Made by a program: the position numbers and the translations under genes. DNA of 64,000 nt from Allosphingosinicella deserti (GTDB lineage Bacteria; Pseudomonadota; Alphaproteobacteria; Sphingomonadales; Sphingomonadaceae), in the NCBI RefSeq assembly GCF_003012735.1, contig NZ_PXYI01000009.1, positions 174,513-238,512 of the forward strand, read 5' to 3'. Of this stretch, positions 44,496 through 55,267 are shown one piece after another. Under the pieces are notes generated by a model. That model made no database searches. It had not been told where the DNA came from and saw nothing but the letters and a program-made list of their open reading frames with translations. Position 1 is the first letter of the stretch. Each line of letters starts with the position of its first letter.

Positions 44496-46454
44496 CTACG
44501 CCGTCGTGCCGGCAGGGTCAATGCGAAGCCGTTCCTGCAACCTGTCAATCTGGTCTTGCAGGCTGTGCAACATCGTGTCGAGGCCGCGCTCGCGCTCCTC
44601 ACGCTTGAGCACCAGCCGGACAGCGCGGGCCACCGGATCCATGATCTCGATCAGCGCATCGCGCTCGGCGGTGCTGAGGCAGGACCGGTCGGGACGCGCA
44701 CCGACCAGGATCCAGCCGAGCAGAGGCCCCTCCTCCGCCCGCAGCGGCATGCGGATTGAAAAGATCCGATCGGTTGCCTCGAACTGCAACGTGAAATCGC
44801 CCGGGGACGGTTCCGCGGCGAGCCAGTCGGCGACGTCCGAATCCGGAATCCCGCGCGCATCGGCGACCTCGCCGTCGACCACGAAGGCGAGCCGGCGCGG
44901 GCGAACTCCGCCTTCGATGCGGTCGAGTATCTCGCCGGTGACGTCCTTCAGCGGCGCGAAATGACGGAGGTCGCGAAGGGATTGGGGCAGGCCCTGGCGA
45001 AGATCGACCAGCTTGCGGTGGAACCGCCCTTCCGTCCAGCGCTGCACCCGCTCGTAGACCGGCACCACCAGGATGGTCGAAACGGCTGTGCCGACGATCG
45101 GCGCGATCGATCCGGCATTCTGGCCGAAAGCGCGCAGGATGATCTCCTTGACCCCTTCCATCACCCCGGCGAAGGCTGCGCCCAAGATCACCGTGATCAG
45201 CGCCACCGAGATCGACCGGCTGATCACCGCCTCGGCGTCGTAAAGCCGATACTTCATCAGGGCCACGAGCAGGCCGAGCTGCAGGATCAGGAAAGCGAAA
45301 CCGAAGGCGAACCCAGCGCCCATCTCGAGTGCGAGTTGCGTTCCCAGCCGACCAGCATCGTGCTTGAACATGTCCAGCGTCAGAGAGAGGCAGAGCAGGA
45401 CGGCGTAGCCTGCAAAGCCGAACAAAGCCCATTGCAGCTGCTGTCGCTCGTCGCTTGGCGGCGTCTTGCGCAACCGGCGGAACAGTGTGTCCACCGCCAG
45501 CGCCATCAAGGCGATGAACAGCACCCGGTAAAGATTGCCGCCAACGAAGAACAAGACGGGCAGCAGCGCGATCGCGCCAATCATCCAGCGCGGCCGAAGT
45601 CGGCCGAACGGGAACAGCAGGATGCCAGCCAGCAGCGAGACATTGGCGAGATCGAGCAAGGTCTTCGGCGCCCATTCCGGCGGGCCGAGCGCCGCCAGAA
45701 AACCGAGGCCGGGCTGCGCCGTCGCCCAGGCCATGCTCTGCGCGAGGAAATTCGCGGACGGCTGTTCCGCGGCCATGGTCAGCAGAATGGCGAGGCTGAC
45801 GATCGAACTCACCACGTCCGCCTCACGTCGCCGGCAGAGGAACCAGGCGCAGGCGAGGAGGAACGGATAGATGGGCAGATGGACGAGATCGGTGACGTCA
45901 AGGATCCACCCCGGCACTCCGCTTGCCGCCGCCGCACCCTCGATGTGGGTCTCACCGGTCAGCAATTCGATGTCCCGCTGGCGCCCGTCCGCACCCTTGA
46001 CGGTCAACAACACGGGCCTGTCCTCATCGGCGCAGAGCAAGGGACCGAGCAGCCCGTAGTCGAGCATCGTCGTACCGGCCGGCAAAGGTGCCTCGGTGTC
46101 CGGGGCGCGGCAGCGCAGACGATCGCCGGGCCGCTCCGGAATGCGTGCCGACAGAGCGATGGTGTCGACGGCGAGGATATCGTCCTCCGCGCGCACGCCG
46201 GCCGCTGCGGCCGCGTCGCCGACGGGGAACCGTATCCGGGTCAGATCAGCGGGATCGAGCGCCAGGCCCGCCCGGCTTCCCGGCACCAGGCTGCTGTTCG
46301 GAGGCGGATCGCTCAGCCGCAGCCAGACGCCGCCCACCGGACCGACGATCGCCAGGAACAAGGCCGCGAACCAGATCGGGCGAAAGACCCACAAGGCTCT
46401 ACGGGTGAAATCCGGAATTCGCTCGGGCAATTTGGCCAGAAGTCCGATCGCCAT
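44496..46454 (-). CDS. ComP-like membrane sensor lacking a kinase domain
   Basis: A 652-residue protein. After one membrane helix there is a PDZ-like periplasmic part (SRAGLALDPADLTRIRFPVGDAAAAAGVRAEDDILAVD), then about seven or eight more helices and a conserved signalling stretch of the type seen in ComP/actinobacterial histidine kinases (YRLYDAEAVISRSISVALITVILG; VVPVYERVQRWTEGRFHRKL). The C-terminus resembles a GAF domain (AEEGPLLGWILVGARPDRS) followed by a coiled coil, with no HisKA or HATPase. ATG 46454 is used; TTG 46460 is the alternative. It stands before three exported-protein genes. Confidence 0.7.
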   Translation of the reverse strand: MAIGLLAKLPERIPDFTRRALWVFRPIWFAALFLAIVGPVGGVWLRLSDPPPNSSLVPGSRAGLALDPADLTRIRFPVGDAAAAAGVRAEDDILAVDTIALSARIPERPGDRLRCRAPDTEAPLPAGTTMLDYGLLGPLLCADEDRPVLLTVKGADGRQRDIELLTGETHIEGAAAASGVPGWILDVTDLVHLPIYPFLLACAWFLCRRREADVVSSIVSLAILLTMAAEQPSANFLAQSMAWATAQPGLGFLAALGPPEWAPKTLLDLANVSLLAGILLFPFGRLRPRWMIGAIALLPVLFFVGGNLYRVLFIALMALAVDTLFRRLRKTPPSDERQQLQWALFGFAGYAVLLCLSLTLDMFKHDAGRLGTQLALEMGAGFAFGFAFLILQLGLLVALMKYRLYDAEAVISRSISVALITVILGAAFAGVMEGVKEIILRAFGQNAGSIAPIVGTAVSTILVVPVYERVQRWTEGRFHRKLVDLRQGLPQSLRDLRHFAPLKDVTGEILDRIEGGVRPRRLAFVVDGEVADARGIPDSDVADWLAAEPSPGDFTLQFEATDRIFSIRMPLRAEEGPLLGWILVGARPDRSCLSTAERDALIEIMDPVARAVRLVLKREERERGLDTMLHSLQDQIDRLQERLRIDPAGTTA

Positions 46455-46630
46455 GTGCAAGTGCCCCCAACACCCCGTCCCGTCGATAGCATGGCGGCGG
46501 CGGGGGAGAAGCGGCTTTCGACGGAGAAGGCCGAACTTGCCTCGTCACGCACTCGCAGGGCGCCGCTACAACGGATAGCTCGCCAGAGCTCGGCCGATGT
46601 GCGACGCTGCAACATCAAAGGAGACCGGCC

Positions 46631-46811
46631 ATGCGCGCATTTCCGGATCACTCTTTGCGCTGGTCATCGCAGCTCACGCCGCGCGTATGTTCGCCGAGGC
46701 ATCTCCCTTCTGGGTGATCCGATCTTCGTCGGCACCACATTTGTCGCCGTAGCCCTCACGATCTGGGCGTTCATGCTGCTTCGCAGGCTCCGGCGCTCGC
46801 ACGGGCTCTAA
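46631..46811 (+). pseudogene. Small membrane protein gene with two apparent single-base deletions
   Basis: AAGGAG precedes ATG 46631. The product is readable only by changing frame twice: after MRAF (T-run at 46640-46642) into a segment SGSLFALVIAAHAARMFAEASPFW, then at the G-run 46712-46714 into DPIFVGTTFVAVALTIWAFMLLRR. One extra T and one extra G would restore a single 60-residue frame with two membrane helices. Either the gene is dead, or these are homopolymer errors in the assembly. No family name is assigned. Confidence 0.6.
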
Positions 46812-47167
46812 TTCTGAATCAGGCGGAGCAGCGACCCATCCGGATCGATCACCGCACCGACCAGCCCGCCCCAGGCCTCCCGCCGCGGCGGATGGAAACG
46901 CGGCCAGCCGGTCTGCGCCTCGGGAATTCCCGCGTCCCGCACCGCCGCGACCAGCGCCTCGAGATCATCGACCCGCAGACAGGCGCCGAACGAACTCGAA
47001 GCTGGATCGAGATCGGGATAGGGGAAGAATTCGAGCGCGAGGTCGCCGCGAGTCAGAATCATCCAGGCGGCATCGCGCCACGTCCGTTCAAAGCCGAGCC
47101 TCGCGTAGAAAGCCTCCGTTGCATTGAAATCACGCGCCGGAAGATTGGGTGTCGCGCGATCCGCCAT
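46808..47167 (-). CDS. VOC family protein (glyoxalase/bleomycin-resistance fold)
   Basis: A 119-residue protein with the VOC fold: NLPARDFNATEAFYARLGFERTWRD at the start, LEFFPYPDLDPASSSFGACLRVDDLEALVAAV in the middle, and IDPDGSLLRLI at the end. It resembles bleomycin-binding and glyoxalase-type proteins, but the metal ligands cannot be assigned with certainty. ATG 47167 is used, since a longer frame lacks similarity. It is tail to tail with the frameshifted small gene and downstream of mutL. Confidence 0.85.
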   Translation of the reverse strand: MADRATPNLPARDFNATEAFYARLGFERTWRDAAWMILTRGDLALEFFPYPDLDPASSSFGACLRVDDLEALVAAVRDAGIPEAQTGWPRFHPPRREAWGGLVGAVIDPDGSLLRLIQN

Positions 47168-47198
47168 CACGTATATCTCCGTCGCTTGCCCACAGCCT

Positions 47199-49022
47199 TC
47201 ATTTTCGCCCGAACAATTTCTCGATGTCACCATGGGCGAGCTTCACCCATGTCGGGCGGCCATGATTGCACTGGCCGGAATGCGGCGTGACTTCCATTTC
47301 GCGAAGAAGTGCGTTCATTTCTGCAACCGAAAGAACGCGGCCGGCGCGGACCGAGCCGTGGCAGGCCATGGTCGCAGCGACATGGTCGATTCGCTCCTTG
47401 AGCGACAAGGCCTCGTCGAAGGCGGCGAGCTCGTCGGCGAGGTCGGTGACCAGGCCGACGACGTCGCCGTTGCCCAGCATCGCCGGAGTCGCGCGCACCA
47501 GCATCGCCCGCGGTCCGAAACGCTCGAGTTCGAGCCCCATTTCGGCAAGCTCGCCGATCCGGGCTTCCAGCCGGTCGCAGCCATTTTCGTCCAGTTCCAC
47601 GACTTCGGGCAGCAACAGGGCCTGGCGGGCGACGCCGCCGTCGGCGACCGCGCGTCGCATCCGTTCGAGCACCAGTCGCTCATGCGCCGCATGCTGATCC
47701 ACGAGCACCAGACCGTCTTCCGCCTCCGCGACGATATAGGTCGCCGCCACCTGGCCGCGGGCGACGCCAAGCGGAAAGCGGACAGCCTCGGGCGGCTGCG
47801 CGGTGGCAGTTTCGGCTCGCGCCATCGGTGCAGGCGCATAGGATCCACGCGCCTCCCACATCGCCTGGCCTTGGGACTGAAACGCCGGCCTGGTCAGCGT
47901 CTGCGCGCCGGAGCCATTGTTCCACGATGCTGCCGAAGCCGCATCGGGCCGAAATTGATCCCAAAGCGGCATCGACGGTGCCGGCGGGGTCATCGGCTCC
48001 TGCTGCCAGGCGACATCCTGCGGTCGCTGGACGCTGCGATGCCCGGCTTCGTCGAGCGCGTGGCGGAGGCCGCCGATGATCAAGCCGCGGATTAGCGACG
48101 GGTCCCGGAACCGCACCTCGGTTTTGGCGGGGTGGACGTTGACATCCACCTCCTCGCCGGGAAGTTCGACGAACAAGGCGACAACCGGATGGCGATCGCG
48201 CGCGAGCATGTCCTGATAGGCCCCGCGCAGGGCGCCGATGAGCAGGCGGTCCTTCACCGGACGCCCGTTGACGAACAGATATTGGTGGTCGGCGATGCCG
48301 CGATTGAAGGTCGGCAGGCCGGCGACACCGCCAAGGCGGGCGCGGCCGCGCTCGTAATCGATGCCGACGCTGTTCTCCGCAAGCGCACGGTCGGTCAACG
48401 CCGCGACCCGTGACGGCCGATCCTCACCCGGAGGCACGGAGAAGTTGCGCCGGCCGTCATGGTCGAGGGTGAAGCCGACATCGGGGCGCGCCATCGCCAA
48501 CCGTTTCACCACGTCCACGCAGGCGGCATATTCGGAGCGATCGGACCGCAGGAACTTACGGCGCGCCGGCACCCGAGCAAATAGATCCTCGACGAGGATG
48601 CGGGTGCCCGGGGGCAGCGCAGCCGGCCCTTCCGCCACCACCCGGCCATTGTCGATCGTGCGCGACCAACCGTCGGCACCCCGCACGCGGCTTTCGATCG
48701 ACAGGCGGGCGACGCTTGCGATCGAGGGCAGGGCCTCGCCGCGGAAGCCCAACGTGGTCACCGCATCGATCTCGTCGTCAGGCAGTTTGGAGGTGGCGTG
48801 GCGCTCCAGCGCCAGCGCCATCTCGTCCGGATCCATGCCGCAGCCATCGTCGATCACTTCGATCCGGCCGATGCCGCCTTGCCCCAGGGACACGACTATT
48901 CGGCTTGCCCCGGCGTCGATGGCATTCTCGACCAGTTCCTTCAGCGCGCTGGCCGGCCTTTCCACCACTTCACCGGCGGCGATGCGATTGACCAGATGCT
49001 CAGGAAGTCTGCGTATTGACAT
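47199..49022 (-). CDS. mutL: DNA mismatch repair protein MutL
   Basis: A 607-residue MutL. The GHKL ATPase N-terminus shows VERPASALKELVENAIDAGA, DDGCGM, TLGFRGEALPSIASV and FVNGRPVKD. A linker follows (about 330-420). The C-terminal dimerisation domain has LVDQHAAHERLVLER and ATMACHGSVRAGRVLS, with the end GRPTWVKL. The DQHAAHE(x)4E metal motif of nuclease-type MutL is present as DQHAAHERLVLER, which is consistent with endonuclease activity. Divergent from mreB. Confidence 0.97.
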   Translation of the reverse strand: MSIRRLPEHLVNRIAAGEVVERPASALKELVENAIDAGASRIVVSLGQGGIGRIEVIDDGCGMDPDEMALALERHATSKLPDDEIDAVTTLGFRGEALPSIASVARLSIESRVRGADGWSRTIDNGRVVAEGPAALPPGTRILVEDLFARVPARRKFLRSDRSEYAACVDVVKRLAMARPDVGFTLDHDGRRNFSVPPGEDRPSRVAALTDRALAENSVGIDYERGRARLGGVAGLPTFNRGIADHQYLFVNGRPVKDRLLIGALRGAYQDMLARDRHPVVALFVELPGEEVDVNVHPAKTEVRFRDPSLIRGLIIGGLRHALDEAGHRSVQRPQDVAWQQEPMTPPAPSMPLWDQFRPDAASAASWNNGSGAQTLTRPAFQSQGQAMWEARGSYAPAPMARAETATAQPPEAVRFPLGVARGQVAATYIVAEAEDGLVLVDQHAAHERLVLERMRRAVADGGVARQALLLPEVVELDENGCDRLEARIGELAEMGLELERFGPRAMLVRATPAMLGNGDVVGLVTDLADELAAFDEALSLKERIDHVAATMACHGSVRAGRVLSVAEMNALLREMEVTPHSGQCNHGRPTWVKLAHGDIEKLFGRK

Positions 49023-49101
49023 GGTTTCTTCTCTAGCCCAAGCGGCAGCTTCCCGCGAGCGTTAACGATCCTGTGGCGCAAGCGGCGGGCGCACCCTATA
49101 G

Positions 49102-50217
<1,116 letters not shown>

Positions 50218-50228
50218 TCGATCGGAGC

Positions 50229-51128
50229 ATGGCGCCGCCATCGACACGGCGCCCCGGATTTTCCCGCAGGGCGCAATACGGACTTTTCCTCGGCTATGTC
50301 GTGGCGGTTGCCGGCGTGCTGTTCGCGCTGATGCTGCTGACCCTGTCCGTCATCGATCCGCGGGGGTTCGGGGCCTTGAAGGGTGCTGCGCTTGATGCCA
50401 CCAGCCCGGTGTCGTCGGCAGGCCGCGGGATCGTAAATTTTTTCGGCGGCATCGGCAGCACGGTTGGGAATTACTTCAACGCCGGCGCTCAGAACGACGA
50501 TCTCAAGCGCCAGCTCGCGGCCACCCGCCGCAAGATCGTCGAGGCGCGTGCCACCGAGCTAGAGAATCAGCGGCTTAAGGCGATGCTGAAGCTGAGCGAG
50601 ACGGTCGGCGATGAGGTGACGGTCACCAGGGTGGTCGGCTCCTCTTTCGATTCGAGCCGCCGGCTCGCGACGCTCTCGGTGGGCTCGGGCGCAGGGGTCG
50701 CACCGGGGCAGCCGGTCCGCTCGCCCGAGGGCCTGATCGGCCGGGTCATCGAGACCGGCCGCTGGGCGTCGCGGGTGCTGCTGGTCAGCGACGGCGCGAG
50801 CAGCGTTCCGGTGCGCCTGGTGCGCGACGGCACCCCTGCGATCGCGCAGGGCCTCGGCGATGGCAGCATCGACTTGAAGACGCTGGAAGTCGGCAAGAAC
50901 CCGTTCCGGCGCGGCGACATCCTCGTCACGTCGGGCGTCGGCGGCGTCTATCCGCCGAACGTGCCGGTCGCGGTCGTCGTCCGCGTCGAGCGCGAGCGCA
51001 CGACCGCACGCCCGCTCGCCGATCCTGCCACGGTCGATTTCGCGATGGTGCTTCGCCCGTTCCAGCCGGTCGCCGACCAGCCATTGTCGCAAGCGACCAG
51101 CGAAGCGCTTCAGGGGGCGGCGCAATGA
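50229..51128 (+). CDS. mreC: Rod-shape-determining protein MreC
   Basis: A 299-residue bitopic protein linking MreB to periplasmic cell-wall enzymes. It has one membrane helix (YVVAVAGVLFALMLLTLSV), a coiled coil (NDDLKRQLAATRRKIVEARATELENQRLKAMLKLSE) and the MreC beta-barrel core (VTVTRVVGSSFDSSRRLATLSVGSGAGVAPGQPV; GLIGRVIETGRWASRVLLVSD). Positioned 11 bp after mreB; its stop overlaps the mreD start. Confidence 0.95.
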   Translation: MAPPSTRRPGFSRRAQYGLFLGYVVAVAGVLFALMLLTLSVIDPRGFGALKGAALDATSPVSSAGRGIVNFFGGIGSTVGNYFNAGAQNDDLKRQLAATRRKIVEARATELENQRLKAMLKLSETVGDEVTVTRVVGSSFDSSRRLATLSVGSGAGVAPGQPVRSPEGLIGRVIETGRWASRVLLVSDGASSVPVRLVRDGTPAIAQGLGDGSIDLKTLEVGKNPFRRGDILVTSGVGGVYPPNVPVAVVVRVERERTTARPLADPATVDFAMVLRPFQPVADQPLSQATSEALQGAAQ

Positions 51129-51640
51129 GCCGGATCGCCGGCTCCGAGCGGGATGTCGCCTGGTGGAGTGCCCGGCGGCAGCTGGTGCCGGTGCTGACCA
51201 CCCTCGCCGCCGCTCTGCTCGATTCCCTGCCGATCGTCACCCAAACGCCGCTCGTCCCCGATTTCGCCTTCCTGGTGCTGATTGCGTGGCGCCTGCTTCG
51301 ACCCGAGCTCTGGCAGGCCTATGCTGCCCTTCCGCTCGGCTTCTTCGCCGATCTCGTCGCGGGCCACCCGCTCGGCCAGTCTATGGCGATCTGGACGATC
51401 ACCTTCCTGGCTTTCGACCTGATCGATTTGCGGGTCGGCTGGCGCGATTATTGGACCGACTGGCTGTTCGCCTCGCTCGCCATCGCCTTCCACAGCGCCG
51501 CTGCCTGGTATATCGGCTGGATCGGGGGCAGCCGGACCGACTTCATGATCCTGATGCCCCAGCTCGTCCTGTCGCTCTTCTCCTTCCCCCTGGTCGCGCG
51601 CATCGTGCTCGGCCTCGACCGCTGGCGGCTGGCACGATGA
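51125..51640 (+). CDS. mreD: Rod-shape-determining protein MreD
   Basis: A 171-residue membrane protein with about five helices (VPVLTTLAAALLDSLPIV, PDFAFLVLIAWRLL, YAALPLGFFADLVAGHPLG, ALPLGFFADL motif, and LVLSLFSFPLVARIVLGL). It completes the MreBCD elongasome membrane part. Its start overlaps the mreC end by four bases and its TGA overlaps the mrdA ATG. Low sequence conservation is normal for MreD; position makes the call firm. Confidence 0.9.
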   Translation: MSRIAGSERDVAWWSARRQLVPVLTTLAAALLDSLPIVTQTPLVPDFAFLVLIAWRLLRPELWQAYAALPLGFFADLVAGHPLGQSMAIWTITFLAFDLIDLRVGWRDYWTDWLFASLAIAFHSAAAWYIGWIGGSRTDFMILMPQLVLSLFSFPLVARIVLGLDRWRLAR

Positions 51641-53571
51641 GGCGGCGCAACGCCCCGATCATCACCGAAAACAGCCAAGTCTACACCTTCACCCGGCGGG
51701 CGCTGGTGCTCGGCGCCGGCCAGGGACTGCTGGCCGCCGCCCTGGCCGGGCGGATGGCCTACATCTCCATTGCGGAGAACGAGCGCTACAATCTGGCTTC
51801 GGACGAGAACCGCATTCAGATGCGGCTGATGCCGCCGCGGCGCGGCTGGATCGTCGATCGTCACGGCCAGCCGATCGCCATCAATCGGTCCGACTTCCGC
51901 GTCGACCTCATCCCCGACCGGCTGCATGATCCCGATCGGATCCTCGCTGAGCTGGCCCGTTTGCTCGAGCTGCCGGCCGACGAGATCGAGCGCATCCGTG
52001 CCGAGCTCAAGCATGCGGCCGGTTATCAGCCGGTTCCGGTCGCCGAAAACGTGCCGTTCGAGAAATATGCCGCAGTAACCGTGCGCCTGCCCGAGCTTCC
52101 CGGCGTGGCACCCTTGCGCTCCTTTTCCCGCTTCTATCCCGACGCCGCCGCGGTCGCCCATCTCGTTGGGTATGTGGGCACGCCCAACCGCAAGGAATAC
52201 GAGGCCGAGAACAAGATCCCGCTGCTGATCACGCCCGGTTTCAAGATCGGCAAGGAAGGGCTCGAGAAGACGATGGAGCAGCGCCTGCGCGGGAAGCCCG
52301 GCGCGCAGCGGATCGAGGTCACTGCCCGCGGCCAGCTGGTGCGCGAACTGTCGACCCTGTCGGATGTTTCGGGGCAGCCGCTGCCGCTCACCATCGACGG
52401 CGGCCTGCAGACCTTCGCCGCCCGTCGGCTTGGCGAGGAATCCGGTTCGGTGGTGGTCATCGATTGCCTCACCGGCGACATCCTCTGCCTTGCCTCGATG
52501 CCGGCCTACGATCCCAACAGCTTCACCGACGGCATCAGCCAGAATGAGTGGAAGATGCTCGCCGAAGACGAGCGCCATCCGCTGATCAACAAGGCGCTGA
52601 ACGGCCTCTACCCACCGGGATCGACCTTCAAGCCTATGGTGGCGATGGCCCTGCTCCAGGCCGGCATCGATCCGACCGCGCGGGTCAATTGTCCCGGCGG
52701 CTTCCAGCTCGGCAGCCGTTTCTTCCGATGCCTTGGTCGGCACGGACCGATGACCATGCACACCGCGCTGGCGCGGAGCTGCAACACCTATTTTTATGCG
52801 ATGGGGCGCCGCGCCGGGATCGACGTCATCTCGGCAATGGGCCGGCGGCTGGGCTTCGGCCAGAAATTCGATCTGCCGGTGGTTTCCCAAAATTACGGCA
52901 CGATGCCGAGCGCCGAGTGGAAGGAGCGCAAATACAAGGACGATTGGTCGCAGTCCGACACGCTCAACACCTCGATCGGGCAGGGCTATGTGATCGTCAA
53001 TCCGCTGCAGCTTGCCGTCATGTCGTCGCGCATCGCGTCCGGCCTCGATCTGCAGCCGCATCTGATCCGGGCCAACCGCCCTGCCCCGCAGCCGCTGCCC
53101 TTTGCCAAGGAGCATTTCGAAACGGTGCGGTCCGGAATGTGGGAAGTCGTCAACGGTGCCGGGACCGCCGGCCGGAGCCGGCTGGAAATCCCCGGCGTGG
53201 AGATGGGCGGCAAGACTGGTACTGCCCAGGTGCGCCGCATCGTGGGCTCCCAGCGCGGCCAGAGCGGCGAGTGGAAATATCGCGACCACGGCCTGTTCGT
53301 CTGTTTCGCGCCGACAGCGTCGCCGCGCTACGCGGCTTCCGTCGTGATCGAGCACGGCATGGGCGGCGCGCGCGCCGCCGCACCGGTCGCCAAAGATGTG
53401 CTGACCTATTTGTTCGACAAGGAAAAGGCGATGGCCTCGCTGATCAAGTTCGAAGAGCAATGGGGCGGGACGATGGCTCAGCGCATGGAGGTGCGGGCCC
53501 AGCGCTGGCTCGCTGAAAAGGCGGCCGAGAAGGCTGCGCTTCAGAATGGCGGTGGAGGCGCGACGCGATGA
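51637..53571 (+). CDS. mrdA: Penicillin-binding protein 2
   Basis: The elongasome transpeptidase, 644 residues. It has a membrane helix (about 24-45), a dimerisation/pedestal domain, and the transpeptidase with S329-x-x-K332 (PPGSTFKPM), the SxN motif (SCN in LARSCNTYFYAMG) and KTGTA in MGGKTGTAQV. It cross-links peptidoglycan during side-wall growth. The C-terminus carries a charged helix (LAEKAAEKAALQNGGGGATR). ATG 51637 overlaps the mreD stop. Confidence 0.97.
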   Translation: MRRRNAPIITENSQVYTFTRRALVLGAGQGLLAAALAGRMAYISIAENERYNLASDENRIQMRLMPPRRGWIVDRHGQPIAINRSDFRVDLIPDRLHDPDRILAELARLLELPADEIERIRAELKHAAGYQPVPVAENVPFEKYAAVTVRLPELPGVAPLRSFSRFYPDAAAVAHLVGYVGTPNRKEYEAENKIPLLITPGFKIGKEGLEKTMEQRLRGKPGAQRIEVTARGQLVRELSTLSDVSGQPLPLTIDGGLQTFAARRLGEESGSVVVIDCLTGDILCLASMPAYDPNSFTDGISQNEWKMLAEDERHPLINKALNGLYPPGSTFKPMVAMALLQAGIDPTARVNCPGGFQLGSRFFRCLGRHGPMTMHTALARSCNTYFYAMGRRAGIDVISAMGRRLGFGQKFDLPVVSQNYGTMPSAEWKERKYKDDWSQSDTLNTSIGQGYVIVNPLQLAVMSSRIASGLDLQPHLIRANRPAPQPLPFAKEHFETVRSGMWEVVNGAGTAGRSRLEIPGVEMGGKTGTAQVRRIVGSQRGQSGEWKYRDHGLFVCFAPTASPRYAASVVIEHGMGGARAAAPVAKDVLTYLFDKEKAMASLIKFEEQWGGTMAQRMEVRAQRWLAEKAAEKAALQNGGGGATR

Positions 53572-54680
53572 GAGGGGCATCCTTCGTCCCGGCACCCGTC
53601 GCAACCCTGCCGTGGGGCATGTTGTGGATCGTACTCGCGCTCGGTGCGGCCGGGGTGCTCGCGCTTTACTCGGCAGCCGGGGGCTCCTTCTCACCCTGGG
53701 CCGCGTTCCACGCCGTTCGGTTCACGGCCTTCTTCTGCATGGCGCTGGTTATCTCGCGGTTCAGGACGGAGACGTTCCACGATCTCACCTTCGTTGCCTA
53801 TGCGGGCGGAATTTGCCTGTTGATCCTCACGCTCATGCTCGGGGTGATCGGCGGCGGCGCGCGCAGCTGGTTGGAACTCGGCTTTGTCCGCCTGCAACCC
53901 TCGGAGCTGATGAAGCCGATCATCGTGCTGGTGATCGCCCGCTTCTATGCGCGCATGCCGCCGAAAGAGATACGGCGCTGGGCGGCAATCTGGCCTGTCG
54001 GGGTGTTCCTCGGTCCGCCGATCCTGCTCATCCTGCTGCAGCCGGATCTCGGCACGACCATGCTGATCGTGCTCAACACGATCGCCCTGATGTTTCTTGC
54101 CGGCCTGCCGCTCCGCCTGTTCATCGGCAGCGGCATTATCGTCGGTGCCGCCTTGCCCCTCGTTTATTCCTTCCTGCTCCTGCCCCACCAGCAGAAGCGC
54201 GTGCTGATCTTCCTCGATCCCGAAGCCGATCCGCTCGGCGCCGGCTACCACCTCACCCAGTCGAAGATCGCGATCGGTTCGGGCGGGCTGTTCGGCAAGG
54301 GCTTTCTCAACGGCACCCAGAGCCATCTCGAATATCTCCCGGAGCAACATACCGATTTCATTTTCTCGGCGATCGCGGAAGAATGGGGTTTGGTCGGCGG
54401 CTGCGTTCTGATCGCCCTGTTCTTTCTGCTGGTGCGCTGGGGCATGAACGTCGCAATCGAATCCAAAGGCCGCTTCGAGCGCCTCACCGCTGCCGGCCTG
54501 ACCCTCACCATCTTCTTCTATCTCGCGATCAACCTGATGATGGTGATGGGCCTCGCCCCCGTCGTCGGCATTCCGCTGCCTCTGGTTTCTTATGGTGGTT
54601 CGGCAATGCTGACGGTGATGATCTGCCTCGGCATGCTGATGGCGATCGACCGCGGCAACAAGAAGGACCGCCGCAACTAG
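53568..54680 (+). CDS. rodA: Peptidoglycan glycosyltransferase RodA
   Basis: A SEDS-family polymerase of 370 residues with about ten helices that makes glycan strands with PBP2. SEDS landmarks: YSAAGGSFSPWAAFHAVRF, GGGARSWLELGFVRLQPSELMKP, the catalytic-region Asp in QPDLGTTML, and GIPLPLVSYGGSAMLTVMICLGMLMAID. Its start overlaps the mrdA stop by four bases; it ends the mre operon. Two tRNA-Lys genes follow 175 bp downstream. Confidence 0.97.
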   Translation: MRGASFVPAPVATLPWGMLWIVLALGAAGVLALYSAAGGSFSPWAAFHAVRFTAFFCMALVISRFRTETFHDLTFVAYAGGICLLILTLMLGVIGGGARSWLELGFVRLQPSELMKPIIVLVIARFYARMPPKEIRRWAAIWPVGVFLGPPILLILLQPDLGTTMLIVLNTIALMFLAGLPLRLFIGSGIIVGAALPLVYSFLLLPHQQKRVLIFLDPEADPLGAGYHLTQSKIAIGSGGLFGKGFLNGTQSHLEYLPEQHTDFIFSAIAEEWGLVGGCVLIALFFLLVRWGMNVAIESKGRFERLTAAGLTLTIFFYLAINLMMVMGLAPVVGIPLPLVSYGGSAMLTVMICLGMLMAIDRGNKKDRRN

Positions 54681-54855
54681 GCTGCGCCGGCGGCTCCCCG
54701 AGTGGTGACCAGCCGCTCAGCGCGTTTCGGCAGCACCACATGCGGTGCAAAGCTTCGGCCAGTGGCTGTTCCCAGCCGAAATTGTGGATAAGGGCATTTG
54801 CGTGGTTGCAATCGCGCCGGTGCGACCGTAGAGGCCCGTCCAGCCGCAAGGCACT

Positions 54856-54931
<76 letters not shown>

Positions 54932-54989
54932 CCTTCTTCGCAGACTTGCGACGAGGCGAAGAGGCCAGGCCTCGGAGCCGGCAGGTACC

Positions 54990-55065
<76 letters not shown>

Positions 55066-55267
55066 CCACTCTCTTCCTCGATGCGATGATCGAGCCGCAT
55101 TGGCGCCAGGCCGAGGCTTGTCGCCTCCTCTCGTATCGCCCGGATTGGGGCTCAATCGAGATCCTTTGCATGAGCGTCCCTCGCGCGAAGCGAAGGTCGT
55201 CTCGGCCGATGCGACATCGACCTGTCGAGAGTATCGGCCAGGGAGCGCTTGATCGACGGTGCGCAAC

